The position numbers were made by a program, and so were the translations under genes. Below the pieces are notes generated by a model. It had not been told where the DNA came from. It did not search any database and saw only the letters and a list, made by a program, of their open reading frames with translations. A DNA stretch of 46,342 nt, from positions 18,964-65,305 of the forward strand of contig PLWX01000222.1 of NCBI GenBank assembly GCA_003151155.1. Direction: 5' to 3'. Positions 35,071 to 43,210 of the stretch are shown here, one piece after another. How positions within the stretch are numbered: position 1 is the first letter of the stretch; the number at the start of each line of letters is the position of its first letter. The stretch is from Acidobacteriaceae bacterium (lineage in GTDB: Bacteria > Acidobacteriota > Terriglobia > Terriglobales > Acidobacteriaceae).

Positions 35071-36648
35071 ATGAAGCGAAGAGATTTCCTGAAAAGCGGT
35101 GCCGCCCTCGCCTTGGCCAACAAGCTCGGCGCCGATAAGGCGCACGCATTTGTTCCTGCTCACAACTGGGACAAATACAACTTCGGCCCTGGCCCTGTTG
35201 TTTCCGATCGGCTCAATCAAGGGCCATTCCCTCAGTATCCGCCCGACGCCGTCATCCCCACCGATGATGTAGTCATGACCACAACGCCGTCGGACGAAGT
35301 AGTCCCCAACTTCGGTAAGGGCCTGATCACATACATCACCGCGGATATGGGCACGGACGAAATCAAGTCCGACAATGTTTTTCAAACCATAGAGGAGCTG
35401 GTTCGATTTCCGTTGGGTCAGCAACTATACATTCGTCCCACGTGGCGAGAAGTGCAGCCCCGTCCTGGGAAGCTTGAGCTGCCCGACTACATCAAGCTCG
35501 TCCTTGAGTTGGCGAAGAACCATAACAAACGAGTTGGGCTTCGAGTTCAGATGAGTGCTCCCGACTACACTCACGCGCCGGCGCTACCCGATTTTGTTCT
35601 CGACGAAGTTCCGAAGGTCGACCTCGTTCTCAGCGGGACCGAAAGCAAAGAGTCCGCGGAACGATACCTCCGCAATCCTCACGCCCGTTATCAACCTCGC
35701 TTCGATCATCCTTTCTTCCAGCAGGCATTCAAAGACCTGGTGGGCGCGATGGCTGCGGAATTCAATGGCAATCCCTACATCGAGTTCATTGACACTTTCA
35801 TGTATGGATTCTGGGGAGAGGGACACACCTGGCCCTTCGGCAACAATCCTTTTCCCGATTACAAAACAGCCGAACGAACTTGGATTCGCATGCTTGAAGT
35901 GCAGCTCGAGTACTTCACGAAAACTCCTTTGCTCACAAATACGCAACCCGACTACAGCCGGGTTGGAAACTCGGAAGTCCTCGATCGGTCGCTGCGCAGC
36001 AATAACTGGCTTCGCAGCGACACGATCTTCATCGAGAACGAGCAGATTGAAGCGCTCAGCAACCGTCCACCGTGGATCGGCGCCGTTCTCGAACAGCCCC
36101 TTCCGGGCAAGCCGCCCGACCCCAGCCAAGTGCAGGAAGGTATTTCACCCGTCGAAAACATGCTTTCTCACATCATGGACATCGGCGCGAACTATTGCTC
36201 GCTATGGAATTTTCATCAGATCAATCCCAAGACGCTGATGAGTTACTACGAAGCGTCGCCAACCTGGTTCGACCGGATCAATCGCCGCATCGGCTACCGC
36301 GTGCGACCGTCGTTCATCTGGAGTTACGACGATACCAGTCACGTCGGGCTCATCGTCGGCTTTGCGAACGACGGCATCGCTGGCGTCCCCGGAGTCTTGC
36401 GCGTCACCGCGGAAACCGCGGACGGTAAGCCACTCAACAGCGGCTGCCTTGATGCTGGCTATCCTCTGCCGGGAAAAATTCGCCAGGCACAGTTCGTTCT
36501 ACCCATGGGTACGAAGTGGCAAGGTCTGAGACTTAGAGCCGAGCTTGAGGTGAAAGGCGTGCGTTATCCGGTGCGCTGGGCTTGTCACCAGCAACTGAAT
36601 GGCGATGGCACGCTAACGCTTCGACCGAACCTACGACAGCAGGTCTGA
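35071..36648 (+). CDS. Tat-exported TIM-barrel protein, putative glycoside hydrolase
   Basis: 525 residues. It begins MKRRDFLKSGAALALANK, a twin-arginine signal. A clan-A-like barrel is suggested by YIRPTWREVQPRPGKLELPD, the pattern in which the substrate-facing strand precedes 'P-x-x-G', then NKRVGLRVQMSAPDY. Glu near 249 in FMYGFWGEGH is a candidate acid/base, and Glu near 322 in IFIENEQIE a candidate nucleophile. A C-terminal beta-sandwich (about 410-520) resembles the DUF4832 type. It follows the previous enzyme by 66 bases on the same strand. Tat export suggests folding in the cytoplasm, perhaps with a cofactor or partner. No CAZy family can be assigned by eye, so activity is inferred. 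Confidence 0.75.
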   Translation: MKRRDFLKSGAALALANKLGADKAHAFVPAHNWDKYNFGPGPVVSDRLNQGPFPQYPPDAVIPTDDVVMTTTPSDEVVPNFGKGLITYITADMGTDEIKSDNVFQTIEELVRFPLGQQLYIRPTWREVQPRPGKLELPDYIKLVLELAKNHNKRVGLRVQMSAPDYTHAPALPDFVLDEVPKVDLVLSGTESKESAERYLRNPHARYQPRFDHPFFQQAFKDLVGAMAAEFNGNPYIEFIDTFMYGFWGEGHTWPFGNNPFPDYKTAERTWIRMLEVQLEYFTKTPLLTNTQPDYSRVGNSEVLDRSLRSNNWLRSDTIFIENEQIEALSNRPPWIGAVLEQPLPGKPPDPSQVQEGISPVENMLSHIMDIGANYCSLWNFHQINPKTLMSYYEASPTWFDRINRRIGYRVRPSFIWSYDDTSHVGLIVGFANDGIAGVPGVLRVTAETADGKPLNSGCLDAGYPLPGKIRQAQFVLPMGTKWQGLRLRAELEVKGVRYPVRWACHQQLNGDGTLTLRPNLRQQV

Positions 36649-36653
36649 ATCCA

Positions 36654-36695
36654 GCCATCAGAGCGTTGCCGATCGATGGCGTCCTTATTTTTTCT
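36654..36695 (+). terminator. possible terminator of the receptor/hydrolase run
   Basis: GCCATC (36654-36659) pairs with GATGGC (36675-36680) across a 15-base loop and is followed by a T-rich stretch (TTATTTTTTCTT). The stem is short, so this is only a moderate candidate. It lies directly after the last gene of the run. Confidence 0.4.
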
Positions 36696-36973
36696 TAACC
36701 TGAGGACTGGATTGCATCGCACTCGTGGCATTCAATGCACTTGCTGTCCGGGGTATTTTTTTCCAGCGGAACGGGATGCGTCGCGGCCGACGCAGAGACT
36801 GCGAAAAGAAACATGACCGAGACCAGCCAGATTGATCCACTCCAGAGCTTAGGAAATCGATTGCGCGAGTTTGCAGGTTCAACCTTGCATTCATCGCCGT
36901 GGCCGAACGTGCTCAGGACCGTCCTACTCGCCCGTGCCGCTGCTAATTTCGGAAATCTCAAGGTTGTCTCCAA
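36695..36973 (-). pseudogene. remnant of a secreted multihaem c-type cytochrome (CXXCH protein)
   Basis: The minus-strand frame contains a hydrophobic export segment (SIWLVSVMFLFAVSASAA) followed by HPVPLEKNTPDSKCIECHE, with one CxxCH haem motif. Acidobacterial proteins that start this way normally go on with several more CxxCH motifs and end in a lysine run. Here the frame ends seven residues after the first motif (CDAIQSSG). An alternative frame over the same bases ends in VKKK, as if an internal deletion with frameshift had joined the front to the last few codons. The start is not clear; the frame reaches a TTG at 36973. Most likely a pseudogene. Confidence 0.5.
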
Positions 36974-37266
36974 TTACTTCTATGCATTTCGCATACCGCT
37001 CGCTGCCCCCGCCGCGATTTTGTGTAAGTCGATGTATTCGAAACTCTTCCCTGCTCCAGGGACCTTTCGTTGCGCTTCAGCTTTCCGATAACTTGGGCAT
37101 TCTCGCGCAAGAGCGAACGGCAAATTCCGCAGCTGCTTGCGGGTGGCGAGATCCAAAAGAACGCCGACATATCGACAGGAATAAGCAGTCTCAATGCCGC
37201 AAAAGCGTGCCACCTGCCTATCAGAAGCTAGTCCGCGCGAGATCAGTACGACACCTGTCACAATCA

Positions 37267-37286
37267 TTTGTGACCTCGATCACAAA
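37267..37286. promoter_or_regulatory. perfect CRP/FNR-type palindrome
   Basis: TTTGTGA-CCTCGA-TCACAAA matches the CRP half-site pair TGTGA-N6-TCACA exactly and is palindromic over seven bases each side. Its left half also belongs to a second inverted repeat, GTCACAA-TCAT-TTGTGAC (37257-37274). It lies between the SGNH-hydrolase stop and the cytochrome remnant, about 300 bases upstream of the latter on the minus strand, so a CRP/FNR-family protein probably once controlled that gene. Confidence 0.6.
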
Positions 37287-37349
37287 GACTGAGATCGAAG
37301 CATTCATCGATTTGGAATCGTCTGTTCATGTCAGCCGTGTGTCAAGTGT

Positions 37350-39008
37350 CTAATACGGGTTGCCATCTGGACCGATGACCGGGAAGCCGTCCCATGCTCT
37401 TGCCATACGGAATTGCTCGATAGCAGCGTCGCGGTTGTAGTCAAAGAGAAAGCGCCCGTAGTTGTAGCGCAGGACGCGATCATCGGGATCCTTGCGAATC
37501 GACCACTGGTATTCCGCAGCGGTTTGTTGTGGATTTTCCTCTGGCATCTCTGCTGCTAAAGACAATCGCAATACCTGCTCAGAGTGGTTGAGTTGGGTTG
37601 TGAACGGAGGCCGTTGCAGGCGTTCGAACATTTCGCGTGCAAGTCGAGTGCGGTCATGGCTAGTGAGCGCCAGCAGTTGCTCACATTCACTTTCGGAAGG
37701 AACCTCCTCTGCTCCCATCGCCGGCATCAGTTTGCCCGCTATTTCAAGGAACATCATCCGCGCGAGCAGGTAATTTCCTTCGGGCGTCAGGTGCACATGT
37801 TCGTACACCAGCTCTGCGCCGGAAATTCCATCGGAACTTGCCTTCGCGAACTCCTGGTCGGCATCGACCAGTTCGGCACCAGAAGAGTTCGCCACCGAGC
37901 GGTTGATGTCATTGATGCGACTATCGGCGCGGAAACGCAGCGAATCGAGTTCACGGGCTCGCAAAAAGTGTTCCCGCGCTCTGGAGTTGTCGCCGAGCGC
38001 TCGCAGGCAACGCGCGATCCGGAATTCCAGTTCAGCATATTGATTGTCGATCTTTGTGGCCGCGAAGTACGCCTGTAGAGCTTCCGCGTAGGCCGTTGTG
38101 CTTTCTAACCCGGCACCTTGCTCTACCAGCGCGTTCCATGAGCGCAGGTCCTCCGGCGAAAGTCCCTCGCGATGCAGCGATGCAAACGGCGCGCAATCTC
38201 TCAAGTTCGTCGCCACCGTTGCAACGATAACCCTCGCCCCGGAATTGCGTGCCGCGGCGATGGTGTCGCGCAGGTTGACCTCATAATTGGAGTAGACGTA
38301 CTTCATCAACGGCGAGGTGGCGGGGACTTGTTTGTCGAGGAACATCTCCATGCCGCCCCACTCGCGTTTCTGCGTGCCAAGCTTCGTGAGCAATTGGCCG
38401 ATCCGCGTCGAGTGGTACAAGATGCTGCCGCGTATCACTGGCAGGCTCATCCCCGAAGCGGTGAGCGCGGTTCCCGGGCCGTACGGCCCGACCACTTCGT
38501 TATTGCCCGAATAGATAATGAATATGTCGGGCCGATGGCTCGCCAGTCCCTTGGCAATTGGCAACAGCACATGTGAATTTATCGCGACGCTGCCGGTGTT
38601 CACGATTTCGAAATTCATCGCAGGATAGCGGCTGCGTAACATCACCTCGAGATAGCGACTGAATCCATACGCAGGATCCGGATCGCCCATCGCCGCCGAC
38701 TCTCCAAGCACAAATATGCGAAACGTACCCTGCGGTTTGTCAGCGGGAATCGCATACGCCTGTGGCGTCTTTATCATGCCGGGAGGGAAAAAAGGCGCTG
38801 GGAAAAATAGGTTGTAGCAAGCAGCAGGCCGATCCCGCATCGTGCACGGGACAGTGAGGCTGGTATCAAAGCCAACATCGAAAAGCCGCAATACGCCTTC
38901 GGTAATACCCAGTAACAGGAGCGCGAGAATAACGCCCGCCACACGAGGCGTCCAGAAACGCCGCCCCCGCGAAGGCGTTTCGGTTTCAACTTCATTCGGC
39001 GTTGTCAT
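37350..39008 (-). CDS. SGNH/GDSL-like hydrolase with C-terminal TPR region, membrane-anchored
   Basis: 552 residues. ATG at 39008 with GGGAG immediately upstream (only one base of spacing, tighter than usual). One membrane helix at about 24-41 (GVILALLLLGITEGVLRLF) anchors a periplasmic part. SGNH blocks can be seen: VLGESAAMG near 100 (Ser104 as nucleophile, with GES in place of GDS), YSGNNEVVG near 166 (block III), and HVHLTPEGN near 416 (block V His). A helix-rich segment (AYAEALQAYFAATK, LEFRIARCLRALGDNSRAREHFLRA) inserted before block V, and the last 70 residues, look like TPR repeats. The C-terminal FPVIGPDGNPY appears natural. Such proteins may modify acylated polysaccharides, but substrate is unknown. 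Confidence 0.82.
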   Translation of the reverse strand: MTTPNEVETETPSRGRRFWTPRVAGVILALLLLGITEGVLRLFDVGFDTSLTVPCTMRDRPAACYNLFFPAPFFPPGMIKTPQAYAIPADKPQGTFRIFVLGESAAMGDPDPAYGFSRYLEVMLRSRYPAMNFEIVNTGSVAINSHVLLPIAKGLASHRPDIFIIYSGNNEVVGPYGPGTALTASGMSLPVIRGSILYHSTRIGQLLTKLGTQKREWGGMEMFLDKQVPATSPLMKYVYSNYEVNLRDTIAAARNSGARVIVATVATNLRDCAPFASLHREGLSPEDLRSWNALVEQGAGLESTTAYAEALQAYFAATKIDNQYAELEFRIARCLRALGDNSRAREHFLRARELDSLRFRADSRINDINRSVANSSGAELVDADQEFAKASSDGISGAELVYEHVHLTPEGNYLLARMMFLEIAGKLMPAMGAEEVPSESECEQLLALTSHDRTRLAREMFERLQRPPFTTQLNHSEQVLRLSLAAEMPEENPQQTAAEYQWSIRKDPDDRVLRYNYGRFLFDYNRDAAIEQFRMARAWDGFPVIGPDGNPY

Positions 39009-39580
39009 GCTCCCACCGGACTCATGCTCAGAGGACGTAACAGGGCCGGAAAGAATCTAACTCCGCGGGCCTAATCGCGTCCTTAAATTTGCTTCCAGCC
39101 CTGCAGGTCCCTCTTTTGAAAGATCGGATGCCTTGCGACACCGATCTTTCCCGAGGAAAACGAAACCAGAACAAATTTGCGTGGACTCTGCACATCGGCC
39201 CTCGTTCACGCTCTAGGGCGCCTTCGAGGGTAGGCCTCCGGGGTGAGTCCACAGAAATACCTCATCCCGAGTGCACTGCGACTGCCAAACGGTACCAGCT
39301 CGCTGTGACTCGCATTTCGCCTTGATTTCAGAGATTTACAGGGACCATACAAACCGCTCAGATGCTGCCCCGCGCTTCAACCGGGTCTTAGTTCGCACGC
39401 AAAGAGAGTTTTGCCCCTTGGATGTTGAGCTAGGCGATGGCAACCGACCCGTCGGCTTTATAGGTAGCGTGGTTGTAGATCACGAGACACGTTCGTCGCG
39501 GAGACTGTGTTCGATCGGAGGGTGGCGTTTCCTCCACCAGAGTTGGCTCCGCCAATAAAGCTGTAAAACGTTACTCACGT
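39009..39580. other. intergenic region with one inverted repeat
   Basis: No convincing gene. An inverted repeat GAAAGATCGG (39118-39127) / CCGATCTTTC (39141-39150) with a 13-base loop is present, without a T-run on either strand. Short open frames here show no family-like pattern. Confidence 0.45.
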
Positions 39581-40289
39581 TTACCAACCCATCTGGCACA
39601 TCCGTTCCAGGATGCGCGCGCTGTAGTTATTCATGCGCTCGGGACGTCGCTTCAGGGGAGCCGGCAGAATCGCCGCGAGCTGTGCCGCCTGTTGTCTGCC
39701 GATATTCCGGGCCGAGGTTTTGTCGTAGTAACGACACGCCGACTCTGCGCCATAAATTCCTGGACCCCACTCGACCACGTTGAGATAGATTTCCAAAATG
39801 CGCTACTTGCCGAGAGCGACTTCGGCGATCGGCACCAGGGTGAACTCCGCGCCCTTGCGCAGAAAAGAGCGGCCTGTTCCGAAGAATTAGGTTTTTTACG
39901 AGTTGCTGCGTAATGGTGGACCCTCCGCGCATGCGACCGCCCTCCATATCTTCTTCAGCAGCAAGTTGAATCGCGTGCCAATCAAAGCCATGGTGCTGGT
40001 AGAAGCGCGCATCCTCCGCGGCAAGTACCGCGTGCTGGAGATCGGGCGAGACTTGACTGAGCGGAATGAATTTATAGCGTTCGTGATACGGAGTGTGATG
40101 AATCCACGCTTGCAAGCGGCGTTGGATGTGCACCGCGGTTGTCGGCGGGTCGATCCACCGCGCGGCCAGAAGGGTCAGCGCAGCAAGCGACCAAATCAGC
40201 GCTACACAGATGACTAGCCATAGAACAAAACATCGGAAGAAGGATTTCCGACGCGGGGTCCTGGGGGGTGTGTAAGGCTTTTCAGTCAC
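39581..40289 (-). pseudogene. mtgA: monofunctional peptidoglycan glycosyltransferase, frameshifted and with a nonsense codon
   Basis: A GT51 enzyme related to MtgA, which polymerises lipid II. The N-terminal part reads a membrane helix (VLWLVICVALIWSLAALTLL), then HAVLAAEDARFYQHHGFDW with the catalytic Glu, and GGSTITQQLVKNLILR. After that the frame is lost near 39875-39880: the expected GRSFLRKGAEFTLVPIAEVA continues in a second frame. In that frame the conserved '[16 protein letters not shown]' has TAG in place of the Gln codon at 39803-39805, followed by [20 protein letters not shown] and the normal C-terminus to 39581. Two independent lesions argue for real decay. The start is taken as the GTG at 40289 (VTEKPYTPP) but is uncertain. 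Confidence 0.88.
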
Positions 40290-40729
40290 ATTGCAGAATA
40301 CTAGTAAAGCTCGATTGCCTCTCGAAGAGATCGACCGGATGACTTCCCATCTTCCCGACACAGCAAAGAACTTGTACTCACGCGGAAGCAACGCGATGGA
40401 GAATGGGTTTGCGAAGTGACCGGGATCGGAACTTCTGCCAACAGGATGTGTGTAATTTGATGGTGGCCAGGGACGGAGTTGTTCCTCAAGGGGGCGTTGA
40501 ATAACCGTAAGTTATTGATTTTGGGAAGGGACAGAAGCCTTAAAAAGGCAAGAAGCGACGGTTTTTCCTTCAATTTTCCCTCAAAACCAATCTGCGAGCG
40601 CACCGTTCCGGGCCCAATACAGAATAGAACAACTTTTCGCGCGAATCACCGGCGTCGTAAGATCACCGTGCGAAAAATGGGGCGAGCTAGGCTCAAAATT
40701 GTCTCGCACCTCAACACTGAAACTAAACG

Positions 40730-40751
40730 CTGGTGACCTGCCGATTACGAA
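40730..40751. repeat. tRNA-Thr-derived 22-bp direct repeat, left copy (candidate att core)
   Basis: The 22 bases are identical to 43234-43255; the flanking base differs on each side. On the minus strand they correspond to the anticodon loop to T-stem part of tRNA-Thr(CGU). No further tRNA sequence flanks this copy, so it looks like a recombined attachment core. Confidence 0.75.
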
Positions 40752-40858
40752 TTGCAGAGCACCGTCTGAAACGGCTTGAAATCTAAACGACTGACATCAG
40801 CCTCGGTTCGCACAAAGCGTTGGTTGCGTTGGTTATTTTTGAGTAAGTTAGAAACGGC

Positions 40859-40879
40859 ACGACACAATTACGGCACAAC
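40859..40879. repeat. tandem 11-bp motif inside left cassette end (possible integrase arm sites)
   Basis: ACGACACAATT followed directly by ACGGCACAAC. The same pair (ACGACACAATTT, ACGACACAATC) occurs in the same orientation at 43125-43147, inside the other end of the cassette. Paired short direct repeats near an att core are typical of tyrosine-integrase arm sites; that role is inferred. Confidence 0.6.
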
Positions 40880-40895
40880 GGGTGGAGTGCTTCGC

Positions 40896-42424
40896 ATGTC
40901 CCAGGCGAGAGTAGAATCTCATCGTCGAATGTCAAAAAGTATCACCATCGAAGAGGCTGTCCAGATCCTCCAAAGCGGGATCTTTGATGACTTCCTTGGA
41001 GTTGTCGAGGATCACCAAATTGAATTCAAGGGTTCGCCATATCGGCTCGATCACGACAAAGAGAAACATGAGTTAGCGAAGGACGTCTCGGCACTCGCAA
41101 ACGCGCAGGGCGGCATCATTTTGGTGGGGTTCGCGACGACAATTTCAACGGGCGAGGAGCTAGTGACCTCCAGAGAATATGTCGAATCGGCACGCCCTTT
41201 CGATCCCGCTTTAATCAGCATCGATCAGTATCGGAAAATACTGCAGGACTGGATTTACCCTTCAGTCGGCTCGCTTGATATTCGGATATATCACTCGTTT
41301 TCCGATAGAGAGAAGGGCGTTCTAGCGATTCTCGTACCACCTTCCGCAATTGAGCAGAAGCCATATATTGTGACGCGCACAGTTGAACCGTCGGGCAAAG
41401 TTCGTGGAACATTGATCGGCTTTTACGAGCGAGTGCAAGAGAGAATACCGCCCACATCCGCTGAGGCACTAAGGGACTACTTGAAGGACGGACAGCGATT
41501 CGTTGAGATTATGAGGCGGCTCGACACAATAGAAGCGTTTTTGGGAAGGGAGTCAGCACCGGTTGTACCTATCTCGCCAAGTCCGATTGTCCTCGACCAA
41601 ATCAACAGAGTCGCAAACGCGTTTGGGTCATCAGCGGTCACGGAAGGCCCAAGCAATGAGGAAACTCGTTCCCGTGTAAGCGAAGCAGTGAAGGCTATAG
41701 GTAGAGAGGGTCGCGCAAACATGATACTTACAGCAACTACTACGACCAAGATCACCTTTCCTTCGCTGTTTCGTTCTGGATCCGAGCCGTTGGTGAGACT
41801 GTTGGAGAATCCGCCGATGCTGCGGCCAGAGGGATTTATAGTGACCCCCAAAAGCGACATTCAATCGGAGATTGTGCATGGCAAAGCTCGGAGAGTCGCG
41901 CTGAAGGGCTTAAGCTCGCAGAACTCTGGCAGGACGGACTCCTCATCGCTGTTGGCGAAGGAGACGACGACATGCTCTGCTGGTTTATGCGTAACTACAA
42001 AGACATGAAGCCTCCGCTGCCCATCAGAAACTTTGTTCTCGCTGAAGCGACCTTGAATTTTTGTAATCTCGCAATCGACGTATTCAAATTCGCCGAGCCG
42101 CGACCAGAAAAGCTTTCTCTAGAACTAACGCTCGAAGACATGACGGAGAATGGGGTGCCTTGTACGCTCTCATCCGCGCCAGATAACGGCCCGCATTACC
42201 ACCGGTGGAAAGGAAATACGAGGTCAGCCCCCAGCGACCCAATCAGCAGTGCTTACTTACTCGATTTTGCGAGTGCCGACGCCGAGATAGCCGCATTCCA
42301 ACTTGTGGGCGGACTCTACCTAAAATTTGGGTTCAACCTTGATGAGGTTCCGTACAAGCACCGCGGGGCCGATGCCGAAGACCGGATCAGCACGGATACT
42401 TTGTTCGTTCGCCCTCAACAGTGA
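40896..42424 (+). pseudogene. AlbA_2 (Schlafen-type ATP-binding domain) protein, single-base frameshift
   Basis: ATG at 40896 has GGAG eight bases upstream; an ATG at 40929 is the alternative. Residues of about 35-85 show the AlbA_2 pattern: EDHQIEFKGSPYR, KHELAKDVSALANAQGGIILVGF. A linker, a winged-helix-like region and a C-terminal domain follow. At about 41906-41909 the first frame leaves coding sequence; the expected continuation KLAELWQDGLLIAVGEGDDD then MLCWFMRN runs in another frame to 42424. One G missing from the GGG run restores a single protein of about 509 residues. The present sequence gives two pieces, 40896-42008 and one ending at 42424. Either a true mutation or a sequencing error. 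AlbA_2 proteins include regulators and parts of phage-defence systems. The PIN-like gene starts 16 bases on. Confidence 0.75.
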
Positions 42425-42440
42425 AGCCCCGGAATAATTT

Positions 42441-42956
42441 ATGCGCGTCATCGTCGACAATTGCGCGGTTGACCGCTTCGCTGCGGCTGGAATTGATCCG
42501 GTTGCAGACTTGCACGGGACTGAATTACAGCTCGTCTATACTCCCGATCTGCGGAAAGAATACGAAGCCGCTCTCGCATCCGCGAATACTCATTCCGGCG
42601 TCAAGAATCTGATCAAGAAAATTCTCGACGGTGGATCACCTTACGGTTTTTTCGGTTTCGGAGGCGGCCCATGCCTTGGGTTCGACCAGGGGATCTGGGC
42701 GAGCGCCGACCAAGTACAGGCGATTGACTCGATACCACCAAAGCCCAGAAAGAATGGCCTGCCCGGAAGGCGCACTGATGCCCACCTCATCGCTCTTTCC
42801 AAGTCCGCGGTAGTGATCACAGACAACTGGCGCGAGACACATTGGAAAAACGTACCCGGCGCATGGATGGTAGTGCAGTGGTCGGAGTTCGAGAGAATCC
42901 TACGTCGAGAAGGCAACACGGCGGACGCCATTCGTTGTGTCCTGCAATTGGGGTAA
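42441..42956 (+). CDS. PIN-domain-like protein (putative ribonuclease)
   Basis: 171 residues. It starts MRVIVDNCAVDRFAA, 16 bases after the AlbA_2 stop, with a weak CGGAA site upstream. The PIN-fold acidic set can be traced: Asp6 in VIVDNC, Glu40 or Glu42 in LRKEYEAAL, Asp113 in RRTDAHLIALS and Asp128 in VVITDNW. That spacing is what PIN nucleases use to bind two metal ions and cut RNA. There is no small antitoxin gene beside it; its partner appears to be the AlbA_2 protein. Many PIN proteins are toxins, others process RNA. The middle has a Gly/Phe-rich loop (YGFFGFGGGPCLGF) that is unusual for short VapC proteins. Confidence 0.75.
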   Translation: MRVIVDNCAVDRFAAAGIDPVADLHGTELQLVYTPDLRKEYEAALASANTHSGVKNLIKKILDGGSPYGFFGFGGGPCLGFDQGIWASADQVQAIDSIPPKPRKNGLPGRRTDAHLIALSKSAVVITDNWRETHWKNVPGAWMVVQWSEFERILRREGNTADAIRCVLQLG

Positions 42957-42979
42957 GAGCCTGAAACCTGTGCCAGAGG

Positions 42980-43026
42980 CGGAACTTCCGCCCTAGCCTG
43001 TTGAAGCCCCCCGGAACTTCCGCCCT
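42980..43026. repeat. two 15-bp direct repeats, period 32
   Basis: CGGAACTTCCGCCCT is found at 42980-42994 and again at 43012-43026, just after the PIN-like gene. GGCGGAAcTTCCGCC in the first copy is also a palindrome. Function unknown. Confidence 0.75.
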
Positions 43027-43124
43027 GCCGTCTCCTCCAGCACACGATGATCTATCAGCATCCCGATCTCGGTCCGCTCAGGGACGTGATTGACGTGAGA
43101 AATGCGAGGGTAATGTGATCGTCA

Positions 43125-43147
43125 ACGACACAATTTACGACACAATC
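43125..43147. repeat. tandem 11-bp motif inside right cassette end (possible integrase arm sites)
   Basis: ACGACACAATTT followed by ACGACACAATC, the same motif and orientation as at 40859-40879. It lies about 90 bases inside the right copy of the tRNA-derived repeat. Confidence 0.6.
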
Positions 43148-43154
43148 GCCCAGA

Positions 43155-43185
43155 CAACAAAAATGCCCACCGTTGCGGGGTGGGC
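43155..43185 (-). terminator. Rho-independent terminator downstream of the tRNA-Thr fragment
   Basis: On the minus strand GCCCACC-CCGCAAC-GGTGGGC forms a perfect seven-pair stem followed by ATTTTTGTTG. It lies about 25 bases past the tRNA 3' end (43211), the expected place for a tRNA terminator. Confidence 0.8.
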
Positions 43186-43210
43186 AAAATCTTGATTCGC
43201 TAGAAGTTAA

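Larger units (their letters stand above)
40290..40895. other. boundary region left of the AlbA_2/PIN cassette
   Basis: No gene is supported in these 600 bases. They contain the left copy of the 22-bp tRNA-derived repeat (40730-40751) and the tandem motif ACGACACAATTACGGCACAAC (40859-40879). An integrase gene was looked for on both strands and not seen. Confidence 0.5.

Noticed and set aside
10172..39805. Idea that TAG is recoded as an amino acid (two in-frame TAG codons in otherwise intact frames)
   Set aside because: TAG is used as the final stop by other genes here (for example at 629-631), and the mtgA copy also has a frameshift, so simple decay or error explains both.
40480..40510. AACCGTAAGTTATTGATTTTG as an attachment core
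   Set aside because: It resembles AT-rich phage attachment cores but has no second copy in the window and no integrase beside it.
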